Assembly (NCBI RefSeq): GCF_017591435.1
Contig: NC_059285.1
Span: forward strand, 26,152,813 to 26,216,812
Origin: Portunus trituberculatus
Lineage: Eukaryota; Arthropoda; Malacostraca; Decapoda; Portunidae
Reading direction: 5' to 3'
DNA length: 64,000 nucleotides
The position numbers and the translations under genes are program-made. Shown here in pieces: positions 40,952 to 50,949 of the stretch (the first letter of the stretch is position 1; each line of letters opens with the position of its first letter). The notes under the pieces are model-generated. The model saw only the letters and a program-made list of their open reading frames with translations, did not search any database and was not told the DNA's origin.

Positions 40952-42477
40952 TGATATAAGATATAAGTGCCCATTGGGAAAGAGTGACCATGTAATATTA
41001 GAAATAGATATAGAAGAGGGAAAGGAAGATAGAGACGATTCATACAAAGGAGACCGATTAAATTACAGAAAGGCTGATATTGAGAATCTCAAGAACTATT
41101 TTAAAAATGTAAACTGGGAGGAGATGGAAAACTCAGAGACGATGCAAGAGAAGTATAACTTATTTTTGGAAATATATAAAACAGGAGTCAGGGAATATGT
41201 CCCTAAATATAGACCTAAAGAAGAAGGAAAGAAAGATTGGTTTAATGCAAGGTGTGCTAGGGCAAAGGAGAAAAGAGATGGAGCATGGAAAAGGTGGAGG
41301 AGAAATAGAAATCCAACAAATAAGGAAAACTTCAAGGCAGCAAGAAATGAATATGTTAAGGTGAGGAAGGAAGAGGAAAAGAACTTTGAAAAGGACATTG
41401 TCGAAAAATGTAAGGAGCAACCAAAATTGTTCTATAGATTCATAAATGGAAAAATTAGACAAAGAGAAACAATAGAAAGGTTAAAAGGAGAGAATGGGAT
41501 GGTGGAAGACCCAAAAACTATGGCAGAACTATTAAATAATAAATTCCAGGAGGTCTTTACTAAGGAATCTAAATTTGAAAAGCCACAGGGTAATAGAGAG
41601 ACAGTCTATATGAAAGAGATTAAAATAACCAAGCTTGAAATAAAAGAATTAATGAAGGAACTGGATGAAGACAAGGCAATGGGACCAGATGAAGTCTCAG
41701 GCAGAATACTGAAAGAATGTAGGGAAGAACTAGCAAGTCCTATATACAACATCATAAAATGCTCAATAGAAAATGGAACAGTACCAGTAGAATGGAAAAG
41801 AGCTGAGGTGGTTCCCATACATAAGAGTGGAAGGAAGGAAGAACCTTTAAATTACAGACCGGTATCACTAACTAGTGTAATATGCAAGATGTGTGAAAGA
41901 ATAATAAAGAAACAATGGATCGAGTTCCTTGAAGACAACAAATTAATATCAAATAGCCAATTTGGTTTTAGGAAAAGACGGTCTTGTGTAACTAATTTAC
42001 TGAGTTTCTATTCTAGAATAGTTGATAGAGTACAAGAGAGAGGGATGGGTTGACTGTATTTATTTGGATTTAAAAAAGGCGTTTGACAAAGTGCCACATG
42101 CAAGATTACTATGGAAGTTAGAGGAGAAGGGTGGCTTAAAAGGAAGCACATTGAGATGGATAGAAAATTATTTGAGGGGGAGAGAAATAAGGACGGTAGT
42201 TAAAGATGTGAAGTCCAAGTGGAGAGCAGTAGAAAGCGGAGTGCCACAGGGATCAGTATTGGCACCAATACTGTTCCTCATTTATTTTAATGACATGCCA
42301 AAAGGAGTGAACAGCTACATAAATCTGTTTGCAGATGATATGAAACTTTGCAGAGTTATAAAGCAAAAGGAGGATTGTGAAATTCTGCATGAAGACCTAA
42401 ATAAGATCTGGGAATGGAGTAAAAAGTGGGAAATGGAATTCAATGTGAACAAAAGCCATGTCATGGATATGGGAAAG
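40944..42477 (+). pseudogene. AC-LINE F linker and RT up to the RTE insertion
   Basis: GKSDHVILEIDIEEG, the linker KKDWFNARCARAKEKRDGAW, KLFYRFINGKIRQRETIERL, RT entry DKAMGPDEVSGRILKECREE, VPVEWKRAEVVPIHKSGRKE, NYRPVSLTSVICKMCERIIK and FGFRKRRSCVTNLLSFYSRI (ends 42053). Then, in the next frame from 42022, YLDLKKAFDKVPHARLLWKL (motif A), SGVPQGSVLAPILFLIYFND (motif B), LFADDMKLCRVIKQKEDCEI (motif C) and WEMEFNVNKSHVMDMGK. The shift at about 42045 is a single extra base in GAGAGAGGGATGG. The RTE-type sequence begins after GGGAAAG. Confidence 0.75.
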
Positions 42478-43152
42478 ACCGAGTACCTACCCTTTAATGC
42501 GGTAGATGGTGGAGATGATATGAGCATAGATGGGGAAGCCATTAAGAGAGTTACTCCCTTCCGATATCTTGGATCGCATATAACTATGGACGGTGAACTA
42601 GATGTAGAAATAAACCATCGGATTCAGTGTGGATGGAATTCCTGGCGAAAAATGTCAGGGGTTCTATGTGACAGAAAATTAAGTGCAAGACTGAAAGGTA
42701 AAGTTTACATAGCAGCAGTAAGGTCTGCAATGATGTATGGAAGTGAAACTTGGGCTATGAAGAAGGTACATGAAAAGAAGGTTGATGTAGCAGAAATGAG
42801 AATGTTAAGATGGATGTGCGGTGTGACAAGAAAAGATCCAGAATGAGTTGATAAGAGGCACAGTGAAAGTTGCAGAGATAAGTTCAAAGATGCAAGAAAG
42901 AAGGTTAAATTGGTATGGGCATGTAATGAGAAGAGATGAAAACTATGTAGGAAGAAGAGCAATGACTATGGAGGTGGAGAGAAGAAGAAGAGGTAGACCG
43001 AAGCTGAGATGGATGGACAAGCTGAGAGAAGATATGAGTGAAAAAGGACTGCTAGAAAATCAGGTGGCTGAAAAGAATATCTGGAAGAGAGTAGCGAGGA
43101 ACAGCGACCTCATATGAAGATGGGATATAAGCTGAGGAAGAAGAAGAAAGAA
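42478..43152 (+). mobile_element. 5'-truncated RTE-type LINE inserted in AC-LINE F
   Basis: It encodes only the C-terminal RT region: ITPFRYLGSH-type start (VTPFRYLGSHITMDGELDVE), CGWNSWRKMSGVLCDRKLSA, AAVRSAMMYGSETWAMKKVH, MRMLRWMCGVTRKDPE (stop 42846), then SSKMQERRLNWYGHVMRRDE, RRAMTMEVERRRRGRPKLRW and MDKLREDMSEKGLLENQVAE. These are the conserved end-domain words of RTE elements. The 3' end is GAGGAAGAAGAAGAAAG, a (GAA)n-type tail. ATGGGAAAG at 42469-42477 and ATGGAAAAG at 43153-43161 form a 9 bp duplication with one mismatch. Confidence 0.75.
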
Positions 43153-43897
43153 ATGGAAAAGAGTGAAAGACGACCCGTGGGAATCTATAAGATGGGAGAT
43201 GGAGTAGAACTAGAGAAAGTAAAAAAGGAAAAGGACTTAGGAATGACGAAGGAAGAAAACAATCAACTGGTAAGCCATATTGATAGAATTTTTAGAGAAA
43301 CATATAATTTGCTAAGGAATATTGGAGTAGCATTTCACTACATGGACAAAGAAATGATGAAGATATTGATAAGTACTATAATAAGACCCAAATTGGAATA
43401 TTCAGGAGTAGTGTGGACCCCTCATAAAAAGAAACACATAAGAAAGTTGGAGAGACTACAAAAAATGGCTACAAGAATGGTTCCAGAATTTGAAGGGATT
43501 ACATATGAGGAGAGACTAAAGGCTATGGATCTGCCAACCCTGGAACAAAGAAGAGAGAGAGGAGATCTGATACAAGTTTATAAATTGATCAATGGAATGG
43601 ACCAAGTGGATAATTAGAAACTGATCCTGAGAGAAGAATATGACATTCAAAGCACAAGATCGCATAGTAAAAATCTGAGAAAAGGAAGATGTCTGAGAGA
43701 TGTTAAAAAATATAGTTTCCTGCAAAGATGTATTGAGACGTGGAGCAGTTTAAATGAAGAAGTAGTGTCTTCATCGAGTGTGCATGCTTTTAAAGTAAGA
43801 TTGGATAAGTGTAGATATGGAGATGGGGCCACACGAGCATAAAGCCCAGGCCCTGTAAAACTACAACTAGGTAAATACAACTAGGTAAATACACACA
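43153..43897 (+). pseudogene. AC-LINE F RT C-terminal domain and 3' end
   Basis: It resumes EMEKSERRPVGIYKMGDGVE, EKVKKEKDLGMTKEENNQLV, HIDRIFRETYNLLRNIGVAF, IIRPKLEYSGVVWTPHKKKH, IRKLERLQKMATRMVPEFEG and LPTLEQRRERGDLIQVYKLI. It ends at a TAG at 43616. The expected continuation (LREEYDIQSTRSHSKNLRKG, YSFLQRCIETWSSLNEEVVS, LDKCRYGDGATRA) is present after that stop, up to 43840. The tail unit AACTAGGTAAATAC is repeated twice before a short ACACACA. Confidence 0.75.
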
Positions 43898-43955
43898 GTG
43901 ATACTGTCCTAGGTGGACATGTAAATGAAAGCTCAGGCGTTGAATCCTTTGGGAT

Positions 43956-43978
43956 TAATAATAATAATAATAATAATA
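43956..43978. repeat. (TAA)n microsatellite
   Basis: About seven TAA units, then AGTAATAATA. Confidence 0.9.
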
Positions 43979-44149
43979 GTAATAATATACTGTTTATTAA
44001 TTTGGCAATGTAAAAAAATTACACTGAAAATGTACAGGGGAGGGGACATTAAAACAACGAACTGAAATGCTTAACCTAACTATGGATCTAACTTAACCTA
44101 GAATTCACTTATTAATTTACTTATTTATTTAAGGCTCGCACAATAGTGG

Positions 44150-44185
44150 GCACCGCGCTAAGTCGGTACCGATAGTGCGCGGTGC
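44150..44185. repeat. 36 bp imperfect palindrome, GC-rich
   Basis: GCACCGCGC ... GCGCGGTGC arms around CGGTACCG, with a few mismatches between. It could extrude as a cruciform. Function unknown. Confidence 0.7.
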
Positions 44186-44309
44186 TCTTAAGGGCGCCAC
44201 GTGATTATGGTGTCGGGTGGCGCGAGCAGGGGGAGGCACGTTGGGGGTTAGCAGGTGGCGGAGACGTGGATGACGCAGCAGTCCTTCCCCAAATTTTTCC
44301 AAGGATTAT

Positions 44310-46409
44310 GACAGCTGAGAAAGGAAATGAAATGAATGAAAGGAAAATTTTCAGCTTTAAGGAAGTAAAAACAATATATGAAGAAAAAGAACACGGAAAA
44401 AGAAATTAAATGTTTGAGAGAGATAATTGCAATGTTATTTGAGGAGGATCTGTTGATTGCAAGAAACCCAGAACTGAAAGGAAAAATGTTACAAGCTAGA
44501 GAATACTGTTGAAATAAACAATAGCATGAAGAAAACTCTGGATGAAATAAAAAGGAGAAAACAGTTTTCGTAACCCTTTCAGTGCTCCGGACCACAATCA
44601 TGGCTTTGAGTGAAATGCCTCCTGTCCACGATCGTGGTCCCATATTTGACGAGTCACAAAATTAAACCGCGCGCCTCCTGGCTGCTGCTAGTTGCCAGAT
44701 GACATTCTCCCCTCCTCCCTCGACTCATGGGACGCACCATCAGTTGCGTGGTAAGAAAAATAGTCACAATGGTAGTAGAGTATCAGATGCCCCTTTTTTC
44801 ACAATTATTATTATTTTACGACGTCACTAGTGATTATTTGTGCATTTATTTACAGAAATAACAAGAGTAATGATCAAATCTTGTTGTTAGAGAGCAGATA
44901 TGCCAGATATTATTCGTTTATTGGTAGTATATTTTTGTATATTACCATATATGGGCATGCGTATCCTTGCTCATGATAGTATGTACATCAAGAAAACACA
45001 CTGAAAACGTATTTTATATTATTTGTGTGGGCATAATGTATGCTCTGGTGTGAAAAATGATTACCCTAGCACATTCTGGAGCATTTCTGAGCAACTGCAG
45101 TTCAAATCAGGCAGAAAATTATGTGTAATTTAGTGATAACACCTGCACAAGTTGCAGCGGAAAGTAACCACCTGCTACGATGGCAATACTCAACAGCTCA
45201 CAACGTACCACCAGAAAGCCAACTTCCCATCATTATTGTACCACTTTCCAGGGTGAGTAGAGACATAAATTTTTTTACAGTAGATGCGTAACACTATTAT
45301 GCATGAGAATATTGATTTTTTCCATTTTTGCAAACCTTGATTTTTCGGCCGAATTTGCGTCTCACAGACATGACCCAAAAACCTATTTGCGCCCTGAAAG
45401 GGTTAAGGGCAAATGTGATGATTATGAAGTAGTGCTACAAGGGCTAGTTAGTGGATAAGTTAGTCACTAATGTCGGGGCAGAAAAGGGGACAAGTGAAAC
45501 CAAATTGGAAGAATGGAATGTCTGGAAAAAAGAACAAGAGAAAAAAAAAGTTAATTTTGTGGAAGCAGTTCAGCAACAAATAAGAAAAAATGATGGACAC
45601 AGTTGTGCAAATGATCAAAGAAAAGGAAGAGCTTGGGAGACATATGGTAGATAAAAAGAAAGTAATGGTTATTATATAGACCATAAGAGAAAAAGAACTC
45701 AGTGAAAGTTGTGAGGGAGGAGGAGAAAGAGATGGTTAAGAAAATTATCTCAGTGGTTCAAGATGAACAATGTCAAGAAAACGAAATGAAAAAATTATAC
45801 AGACTTAGTAAATGTAATAAGGGGACTAAAAGATCACTAAAAGTTAAAATGAAATTGCAAGTAAAGATAGAAGAAATATTAGTGATGACTGAAAAGCTTG
45901 CTGGAAAGATAGAATATAACAATATTTGATAAGGGGAGATGTGAACCAGGAAGAAAGGGAATTGAGAAGTGAAGTTAATGAAAAAAACAAGAGGACAGAG
46001 AACGAGAAGAAATTCTACTGGAGAGTGTTAGACATGGGGATGAGGAAATGGTATATTTGGGAAGGGGAAGGAAAGCATTAAGAGTCATGTATACAAACAT
46101 AGATTGATTTATATCGGGAAGGTTGGAAGTGAGAGATTACATATTGGAAAAAGGACCGGACATGGTATGTATTACAGAAACAAAAGTTAAGCAAAGATAT
46201 CCAAGTAAATTTTTAAGGTCAGGGATATAATGTTTGGAGGAGAGCCAGAAGGAGCAAAGCAAGAGGAGTATTGATAATGGCTCAAGAGGATATATAAATG
46301 GAAGAGGTACAGTACAGAGATGGACTGGCAGAGGTTTGAAGCATAGTAATTAGAACCAATGGGAGAGAAATGAGGAGTATCAGTGTAAAATATGTGCCAC
46401 CGAGACTAA
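44310..46409 (+). mobile_element. AC-LINE copy M (ORF1 and start of endonuclease), split by three DNA elements
   Basis: ORF1-like fragments lie at 44310-44569 and 45407-46000. They resume after the MITE at 45406 with GGGCAAATG, as in copy E, and continue as KLEEWNVWKKEQEKKKVNFV, then EEKEMVKKIISVVQDEQCQE and NKGTKRSLKVKMKLQVKIEE. The endonuclease start (RVMYTNID, then a stop) is at 46080-46110, and decayed EN runs to PPRL at 46409. There a Harbinger-like MITE and a TTAA element enter. The next 21 bases of M (TACATATGGAGGCTTGATGA, as in copy E at 34115) reappear at 61107. Same subfamily as E. Confidence 0.75.
44570..45406. mobile_element. TTAA MITE inserted in AC-LINE M
   Basis: The left end TAACCCTTTCAGTGCTCCGG and the reverse complement of the right end TTAACCCTTTCAGGGCGCAA share TAACCCTTTCAG. 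The right TTAA is intact (45403-45406) and the left is GTAA. Next to the left end lies CCACGATCGTGG (44617-44634 region) and a decayed copy, CCACAATCATGG. The interior of about 700 bp is AT-rich with no recognised coding. Confidence 0.75.
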
Positions 46410-46976
46410 AGGTGGGTTCACACATGTCAATATGTGACTGAAACCACAAGTCTGTAGAGTTTCTGACTGAATATCAATGTCTAGCAACTGGAGAAACCCG
46501 TCTCAAAACAAGACCGACATGTTGGTCTTGTTCAGTCGATTTGCAAATTTGCTTACATTGTGACATCATGGAGAAAGGTTTGAAAAGATGTTGGAGTTGG
46601 TAAGGGAAAAAAAGAGCACATCTCAGACCCTAAAAATGAATTGTATAGCAAAAATAAAGCTTACGCAAATGGACGTTTCATGGGATAGCTGCTATTCTCC
46701 AACTGTTTCCCTCTATGCAGGGTGTCGTTCCTGAGGATCAAATATTTGTGGTGATTTAATTTGATTGCAGTTGTACAGAGTCTTTTTAAGATTAAACTAC
46801 TGCTTCAGTATTGTCATCGGAGGGAGACATCTTATTGGGTAACTGTTTACATTTACTTCTTGCCAACCAGCTGATACTTCCCAGTTGCTATGTGTGAACA
46901 TGTTCCAACTAGAAGGGCTCTGTGGATACTTCTAGCAACTTGCAATTTCAGTCCGTATTGATGTGTGAACCTGCCT
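46410..46976. mobile_element. Harbinger-like MITE (TAA target)
   Basis: Left end AGGTGGGTTCACACATGTCA, and reverse complement of the right end AGGCAGGTTCACACATCAAT. Both continue to GACTGAAA. TAA flanks both sides (46407-46409, 46977-46979). A 3 bp TAA duplication with a GTTCACAC-type repeat fits PIF/Harbinger. About 570 bp, non-coding. Confidence 0.7.
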
Positions 46977-46993
46977 TAACCCCTTCAATACGG

Positions 46994-47056
46994 TGATGCC
47001 TATGTAGGCGTCATGAAGCCCCAGTAGCAAATACGGTGACGCCTACGTAGGCGTCA
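46994..47056. repeat. Two copies of a 20 bp palindrome near the TTAA element end
   Basis: At 47037-47056 TGACGCCTACGTAGGCGTCA is a perfect palindrome. At 46994-47013 TGATGCCTATGTAGGCGTCA differs only by C to T at two CpG sites. The 43 bp spacing and CGGTGA context are shared. Likely transposase-binding or regulatory motifs of this family. Confidence 0.8.
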
Positions 47057-47186
47057 TATTTCTTTTCTGAGCTTTCTTCAGTTCAGTTGTCCCGTATAGT
47101 GTGTTGGATACCAACTACACACGCCGTATGCTGTCTTTGAAATCCTAGTGCTCCTCCCAACAACCTTGTCTCCACCAATCACTAAA

Positions 47187-47243
47187 GATAAGCTACATGC
47201 ATCCCGCCTTGTGTCTAGAATTACCCAATGGCATAGACTGTTC

Positions 47244-47324
<81 letters not shown>

Positions 47325-47412
47325 TCCCCATCTCCTTTCCTCCTCCCATCTCCTTCCCTCCATTCCCTCTCCTCTCGAAAGATAAGTTACATGCGTCCCG
47401 CCTTGTAACATT
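47187..47412. repeat. Direct repeats AAGATAARYTACATGCRTCC flanking (TC)n
   Basis: AAAGATAAGCTACATGCATC at about 47187, AAAGATAAGTTACATGCGTC at about 47380, and a third copy AAAGATAAGCTACATGCGTC at about 60794. Each is followed by CCGCCTTGT or CCGCTTGT. They mark about 200 bp units, with TC-rich runs before or after, native to the TTAA element. Confidence 0.7.
47249..47318. repeat. (TC)n microsatellite
   Basis: About 35 CT units followed by TC-rich sequence. The reading frames through it are rejected. Confidence 0.95.
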
Positions 47413-47419
47413 CGTGAAA

Positions 47420-47437
47420 ACACACACAGACACACAC
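47420..47437. repeat. (AC)n at the 5' junction of AC-LINE G
   Basis: ACACACACAGACACACACA with one G interruption, directly followed by copy G. Confidence 0.85.
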
Positions 47438-49534
47438 ATTGATTATAGAACAAACAGAAAGTTTGAAAAATTATTTCAGAAAATTAGATTTGGAGATGTT
47501 ACAAATCAGAGAAGTGCAAAAAAAATATGAGATTTTTATGAAATATTATAAAGAAGGAGTTATGAAATTTGTACCAAAGTATAAACCGAGAGAGGAAGGA
47601 AGAAAGGATTGGTTTAATGCAACTTGTGTTAAGGCTAAGGAAAAAAGAGATGTGGCTTGGAAAAGATGGAAAAAGAGCAGGAATATACTAAATAAGGAGA
47701 ATTATAGAGTGGCGTGAAATGAGTATGTGAGGGTAAGAAGGGAGGAAGAAAGAAAATTTGAAGAAGATATTGTAGACAAGAGTAAGGAACATCCAAAATT
47801 GTTTTACAGGTTCATAAATGGTAAACTTAAAAAGAGAGAGTCCATTGAAAGATTAAAAGGAGAGCAAGGGATAGTAGATGAACCTAAGAATATAGCAGAA
47901 TTGTTAAATAATAGGTTTCAGCAAGTATTTACTGAAGAAACAATGTTTGTAAAACCTCAGAATGTACAAGGAAATGTGCACATGGATGACATTAAGATAC
48001 CTAAAAAGGAGTTATATAAAATGTTGGAGGAACTTAAAGATGATAAAGCGATGGGACCAGATGAAATTTCAGGAAAATTATTGAAGGAGTGTAGAGAAGA
48101 ATTGATTGATCCATTATATGATATTATAAGGTGTTCATTAGAAACAGGGGAAGTACCAGTAGAGTGGAAGAGAGCTAAAGTGGTGCCCATTTATAAGGAG
48201 GCTGTGTCTCTAACAAGTGTGGTCGGTAAGATTTGTGAGAGGGTGATAAAGAAATATTGGATACGGTTCCTGGAGGATCATAAGTTATTATCGGATCATC
48301 AATTTGGCTTTAGGAAAGGGAGGTCATGTGTAACAAATCTACTGAGCTTTTATTCAAGAGTGGTTGACAAAATACAAGAGAGAGAGCGATGGATGGACTG
48401 TGTATATTTGGATTTAAAGAAAGCTTTTGACAAGGTACCTCATATGAGACTGTTATGGAAATTAGAGATTTACGGAGGACTGAAAGGAAAAGTGTTAAAG
48501 TGGATGGAAAACTACTTGAGATGGAGGGAGATGAGAACGGTAATAAGGGATGCAAATTCGGACTGGTTGGTGGTGGAGAGTGGAGTCCCACAAGGCTCAG
48601 TGCTGGCACCAATAATTTTCCTTGTATATATTAATGACATGCCAGAGGGAGTAAACAGTTATATTAATTTGTTTGCGGATGATGCGAAGTTGTGTAGGTG
48701 TGTGAAGAGTGAAGAAAATTGTGAAATTTTACAGGCAGATCTGGATAAGATTTGGGAATGGAGCAAGAGGTGGGAAATGGAATTTAATCTGAGCAAAAGT
48801 CATGTGATGGAGATGGGGAAGAGTGGAAGACGGCCAAGAGGGTCATATAAGATGGGTGAAGAAGTAGTGTTGAAAAAGGTGGAAAAGGAAAAGGATTTGG
48901 GAGTGATAATACATGACCATGGGCAGTTTGAGGCTCATATTGATAAGATGTTTGGAGAAACGTATAATTTGATAAAAAATATTGGATTAGCCTTCCATTA
49001 TATGGATAAAGATATGATGAAGAAATTAATTAGTACGGTAATTAGACCAAGATTGGAATATGCTGGAGTGGTTTGGTCCCCTTATAAAAAGAAGCATATA
49101 AGGAAGTTGAAGAGATTGCAGAGAATGGCAACAAAAATGGTTCCGGAATTGGCAGAAATGACCTATGAGGAGAGATTAAAAGAAATTAATTTGCTTACCT
49201 TGGAACAAAGAAGAGAAAGAAGAGATTTAATACAAGTTTATAAACTGTTGAACGGACTGGATGAAGTGGATAATGAGCAAATGATGTTGAGAGAGGAAAA
49301 CTTAAATAGAACTACAAGATCGCATAGTAAAAAGATAGCCAAGGGGAATATGCTTGAAGGATGTGAAGAAATATAGTTTCCCACAAAGATGTGTGGAGGT
49401 GTGGAATGGTTTGAGTGAGGAGGTGGTGTCAGCGAGGAGTGTGCAGAGTTTTAAAGGAAAGTTGGATGTGTGTAGATATGGAGATGGGGCCACACGAGTA
49501 TGATACCCAGGCCCTGTGAAATTACTACTAGGTG

Positions 49535-49536
<2 letters not shown>
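47438..49536 (+). mobile_element. AC-LINE copy G (5'-truncated, best RT)
   Basis: It starts inside the EN-RT linker (TESLKNYFRKLDLEMLQIRE), has a stop at 47717, then a single open frame 47727-49376 for linker, RT and thumb. The 3' region runs to ATACCCAGGCCCTGTGAAAT, then TACTACTAGGTGAAACACAC. It is nearly identical to the matching part of copy K. Confidence 0.85.
47727..49376 (+). CDS. AC-LINE G reverse transcriptase (549 aa, one open frame)
   Basis: Order: linker EHPKLFYRFINGKLKKRESI (about residue 25), RT entry DKAMGPDEISGKLLKECREE (about 105), VPVEWKRAKVVPIYK, FGFRKGRSCVTNLLSFYSRV (about 190), YLDLKKAFDKVPHMRLLWKL (motif A, about 225), SGVPQGSVLAPIIFLVYIND (motif B, about 285), LFADDAKLCRCVKSEENCEI (motif C, catalytic DD), WEMEFNLSKSHVMEMGKSGR, EKDLGVIIHDHGQFEAHIDK, IRPRLEYAGVVWSPYKKKHI, KMVPELAEMTYEERLKEINL and LLTLEQRRERRDLIQVYKLL. 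Compared with K it lacks about ten residues including NYRP between IYK and VSLTS, an in-frame 30 bp loss in the finger region that probably harms activity. The last residues (NMLEGCEEI) follow a frame slip. Confidence 0.8.
   Translation: MRVRREEERKFEEDIVDKSKEHPKLFYRFINGKLKKRESIERLKGEQGIVDEPKNIAELLNNRFQQVFTEETMFVKPQNVQGNVHMDDIKIPKKELYKMLEELKDDKAMGPDEISGKLLKECREELIDPLYDIIRCSLETGEVPVEWKRAKVVPIYKEAVSLTSVVGKICERVIKKYWIRFLEDHKLLSDHQFGFRKGRSCVTNLLSFYSRVVDKIQERERWMDCVYLDLKKAFDKVPHMRLLWKLEIYGGLKGKVLKWMENYLRWREMRTVIRDANSDWLVVESGVPQGSVLAPIIFLVYINDMPEGVNSYINLFADDAKLCRCVKSEENCEILQADLDKIWEWSKRWEMEFNLSKSHVMEMGKSGRRPRGSYKMGEEVVLKKVEKEKDLGVIIHDHGQFEAHIDKMFGETYNLIKNIGLAFHYMDKDMMKKLISTVIRPRLEYAGVVWSPYKKKHIRKLKRLQRMATKMVPELAEMTYEERLKEINLLTLEQRRERRDLIQVYKLLNGLDEVDNEQMMLREENLNRTTRSHSKKIAKGNMLEGCEEI

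Positions 49537-49579
<43 letters not shown>
49537..49579. repeat. (AC)n joining AC-LINE G to fragment H
   Basis: About 21 AC units. Confidence 0.95.
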
Positions 49580-49582
<3 letters not shown>

Positions 49583-49754
49583 CTTCCCTCATAGAAGGGT
49601 GGAAGCATGGAATAGTTTAGACGTGGAAGTGGTCAACGCAAGGAATATTCATGATTTTAAGAAAAAGCTGGACATTAATAGATATGGAGACGGGACAACA
49701 CGAGCATAGCTCTTTTCCCGTATGTTACAATTAGGTAAATACAATTAGGTAAAT
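49580..49754 (+). mobile_element. AC-LINE fragment H (last 175 bp of the I/J subfamily)
   Basis: It starts ATAGCTTCCCTCATAGAAGG, identical to the 3' region of copies H', I and J (for example 53625 onward), and ends ACAATTAGGTAAATAC twice. Strongly 5'-truncated. Confidence 0.85.
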
Positions 49755-49776
49755 ACACACACACACACACACACAC
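49755..49776. repeat. (AC)n joining fragment H to AC-LINE I
   Basis: About 11 AC units. The next base starts copy I with GGGACATCGTCGA. Confidence 0.95.
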
Positions 49777-50003
49777 GGGACATCGTCGATGGCGGACGTG
49801 GTCGCTGAGCTCCAGAGCAATCATCTCTAATTCTACAGTTACCATTGCCTAAGAGTAACCAAGGTGGGAAAGGAGCTGGTAATGTTTGTCCCATCTCCAT
49901 ATAGTCATGTTAACTGTTGATTAGCAAAATAATGTCCAGGGAAGGTAAATATAAACTATAGCCTGCGTTTGAGCCATCAGCTGGTTTGTTTACATCTGCG
50001 CAA

Positions 50004-50880
50004 CATGGCGGCCGTGAACTCGAAAGATGAATCAGACTTCACAGGATTTCAAGGAATAATGGAGAAGAGCGCTTATGTGAAGAAAATTCTGGAGTTGGAA
50101 GGTAAAATTGAAAACTGTTTGAAAAGTATGGGGCCTGGAAACGAGTTATGACAATGTAATGAAGAGTGTGCCGATATGAAGAAGGAAAATGAAGCACTGA
50201 AAGAGGAAGTTAAGCTAATTAAAGTGAATTGCGAAAATGTGGAGAATCTCTAGGAAAAGTGATGGAGAAGCAGGCTGAATGGAAAAAAGTCAGGAAGTGG
50301 AAAGAAAGGAGGTAAATTACAAAGTTGCAAGTCTGGAAAAGGAAATCAAAGAGTCTGGGAGAAAACTTTGGGCCTTGCTGAAATTATAGATCAACAGATC
50401 ATAGAAGAGAAGATTGCTGAGAAAGTGGTGAAGGTTATTAAATCAAATGAGACATTGGTGAGGGAAACTGTAGACAAAAGAGATGTGTGGTGATATTTGG
50501 TGTGGAGGAGGATAAGACACCGAGTAAAATGGAGAGAGAGAAAACATAAAAAGGTGATAAATAATATCATTAATGTGGTGCAGGAGGAGGAAAAGACCTA
50601 GTACAAGAAATAGAGGACTTCCATAGAATTGGAAAGTTCACAAGAGAAGGTATGAGGCCAATAAGAATCAAACTTAAGTCACAAAAGGATGTAGATGAAT
50701 TGGTGGAGAAGTCATGGAGGCTAGCCCAGCAGGAAACAACAAGGAAGATTTGGTTGAGAAGAGATCTCGGTGAAAAGGAAAGAGAAATGTTAAATGAGTT
50801 GAGAAAGGAGGCTTTGAAAAAAATGAAGAGAGGACAGAAGAGGAGAAGAAAGAGTTTTTCTGGAGAATCTTGGATATGAG
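50004..50880 (+). pseudogene. AC-LINE I ORF1 (broken coiled-coil protein)
   Basis: The N-terminus MAAVNSKDESDFTGFQGIME then KSAYVKKILELEGKIENCLK ends at a TGA at 50149. Charged heptad-rich sequence follows in shifting frames. Near 50652 the RRM-like part reads MRPIRIKLKSQKDVDELVEK, SWRLAQQETTRKIWLRRDLG and EKEREMLNELRKEALKKMK, aligning with copy F's RPIKVLLKSQAATEEIL region. It is too broken to make the RNA-binding protein. It confirms that the third subfamily carries the same two-ORF layout. Confidence 0.6.
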
Positions 50881-50949
50881 ACTGAGGAAGTGGTTCATAA
50901 CCCAGAAAAGTACAGCAAGAAAGGACTAAAGAAACTTACGTATGAGCGG

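Larger units (their letters stand above)
39147..43897 (+). mobile_element. AC-LINE copy F, apparently full length, with an RTE insertion
   Basis: It starts GAGACACGGTCGAGGCGC (compare copy I, GGGACATCGTCGATGGCG). A 135 bp leader precedes an intact ORF1 (39282-40313), then endonuclease (40238-40951), RT (40944-42477, resuming after the insert), an RTE-type fragment (42478-43152) and the 3' domain to 43617. The 3' end is CAACTAGGTAAATACAACTA then GGTAAATACACACA at 43862-43897. It is the most complete copy, but ORF2 is shifted near 40826 and 42045 and is broken by the insertion. Confidence 0.85.
43898..44309. other. Spacer with (TAA)n and a 36 bp palindrome
   Basis: (TAA)n lies at 43956-43978 and a near-perfect palindrome at 44150-44185. 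The rest includes a GC-rich stretch (44190-44280) unlike the AT-rich surroundings. It might be the 5' leader of LINE copy M, but I found no matching copy. Confidence 0.4.

Noticed and set aside
42478..42846. A chimeric AC-LINE/RTE reverse transcriptase
   Set aside because: The join is an insertion with a 9 bp duplication; the frame continues by chance.
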